Shown here: piece by piece, positions 23,969 to 24,012 of the stretch
How positions within the stretch are numbered: the first letter of the stretch is position 1
Layout: each line of letters opens with the position of its first letter
Origin: Firmicutes bacterium UBA3920
Lineage (GTDB): Bacteria; Bacillota; Clostridia; Caldicoprobacterales; Xylanivirgaceae
Assembly: GCA_002386065.1 (NCBI GenBank)
Contig: DGES01000129.1
Coordinates: forward strand, 8,234 to 32,245
Reading direction: 5' to 3'
Length of the DNA: 24,012 nucleotides
Notes under the pieces: generated by a model
Told to the model about the DNA's origin: nothing
Databases searched by the model: none
What the model saw: only the letters and a program-made list of their open reading frames with translations
Translations under genes and position numbers: made by a program

Positions 23969-24012
23969 ATTGAATTCTTCCTTTCTCATACATGACATTT
24001 TATCAGAATAAA

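Overview
This is a low-GC, AT-rich chromosomal window from an endospore-forming member of the Firmicutes, most likely class Clostridia. The evidence is a manganese-catalase-type spore coat protein (CotJC-like) at the left edge, heavy use of AUA and AGA codons, strong AGGAGG ribosome binding sites, several GTG and TTG starts, a T-box-controlled glycyl-tRNA synthetase, and the rnc-smc-ftsY operon at the right. Almost everything is core chromosome. I see no prophage, CRISPR array, rRNA or tRNA. The only hint of a mobile element is a very short transposase-like start at the extreme right edge.

Layout: 1-417 is the 3' end of a cotJC-like gene, followed by an L,D-transpeptidase with two peptidoglycan-binding domains (467-1309). 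Next comes polX (DNA polymerase X with PHP domain), hflX (ribosome-associated GTPase) and a small ferredoxin (1549-4775), all rightward. Convergent to them is glyS (4856-6244, minus), preceded by a full glycine T-box leader and a near-consensus promoter. After a roughly 300-base gap holding an unexplained 17-bp hairpin come an HPr-like phosphocarrier and dinB (Pol IV), overlapping by 26 bases. A membrane sensor-phosphatase (MASE3-like plus SpoIIE/PP2C) and an ECF S-component-like membrane protein follow.

The middle (10387-12961) is the least familiar part. An unknown one-TM protein (minus) and an unknown 75-residue protein (plus) are divergent and appear to share a short helical motif. A cytoplasmic-looking subtilisin-family protease follows, whose ribosome binding site lies in an inverted repeat. 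It converges on a cysteine-desulfurase-like aminotransferase (minus). Rightward again come nth (endonuclease III), a P-loop protein fused to an Asp23/Gls24-type domain, a gap with nested inverted repeats, glutamate dehydrogenase, ogg (8-oxoguanine glycosylase), a 468-base gap, and finally rnc, smc and ftsY.

How the genes work together: four DNA repair or damage-tolerance enzymes (PolX, Pol IV, endonuclease III, Ogg) lie within 17 kb but in separate transcription units. The rnc-smc-ftsY operon joins RNA processing, chromosome condensation and SRP-dependent membrane targeting, a combination common in Firmicutes. I did not find a clearly new multi-gene system. The best leads are the divergent gene pair with a shared motif, the P-loop/Asp23 fusion, and the structured leader regions before the glutamate dehydrogenase and protease genes.
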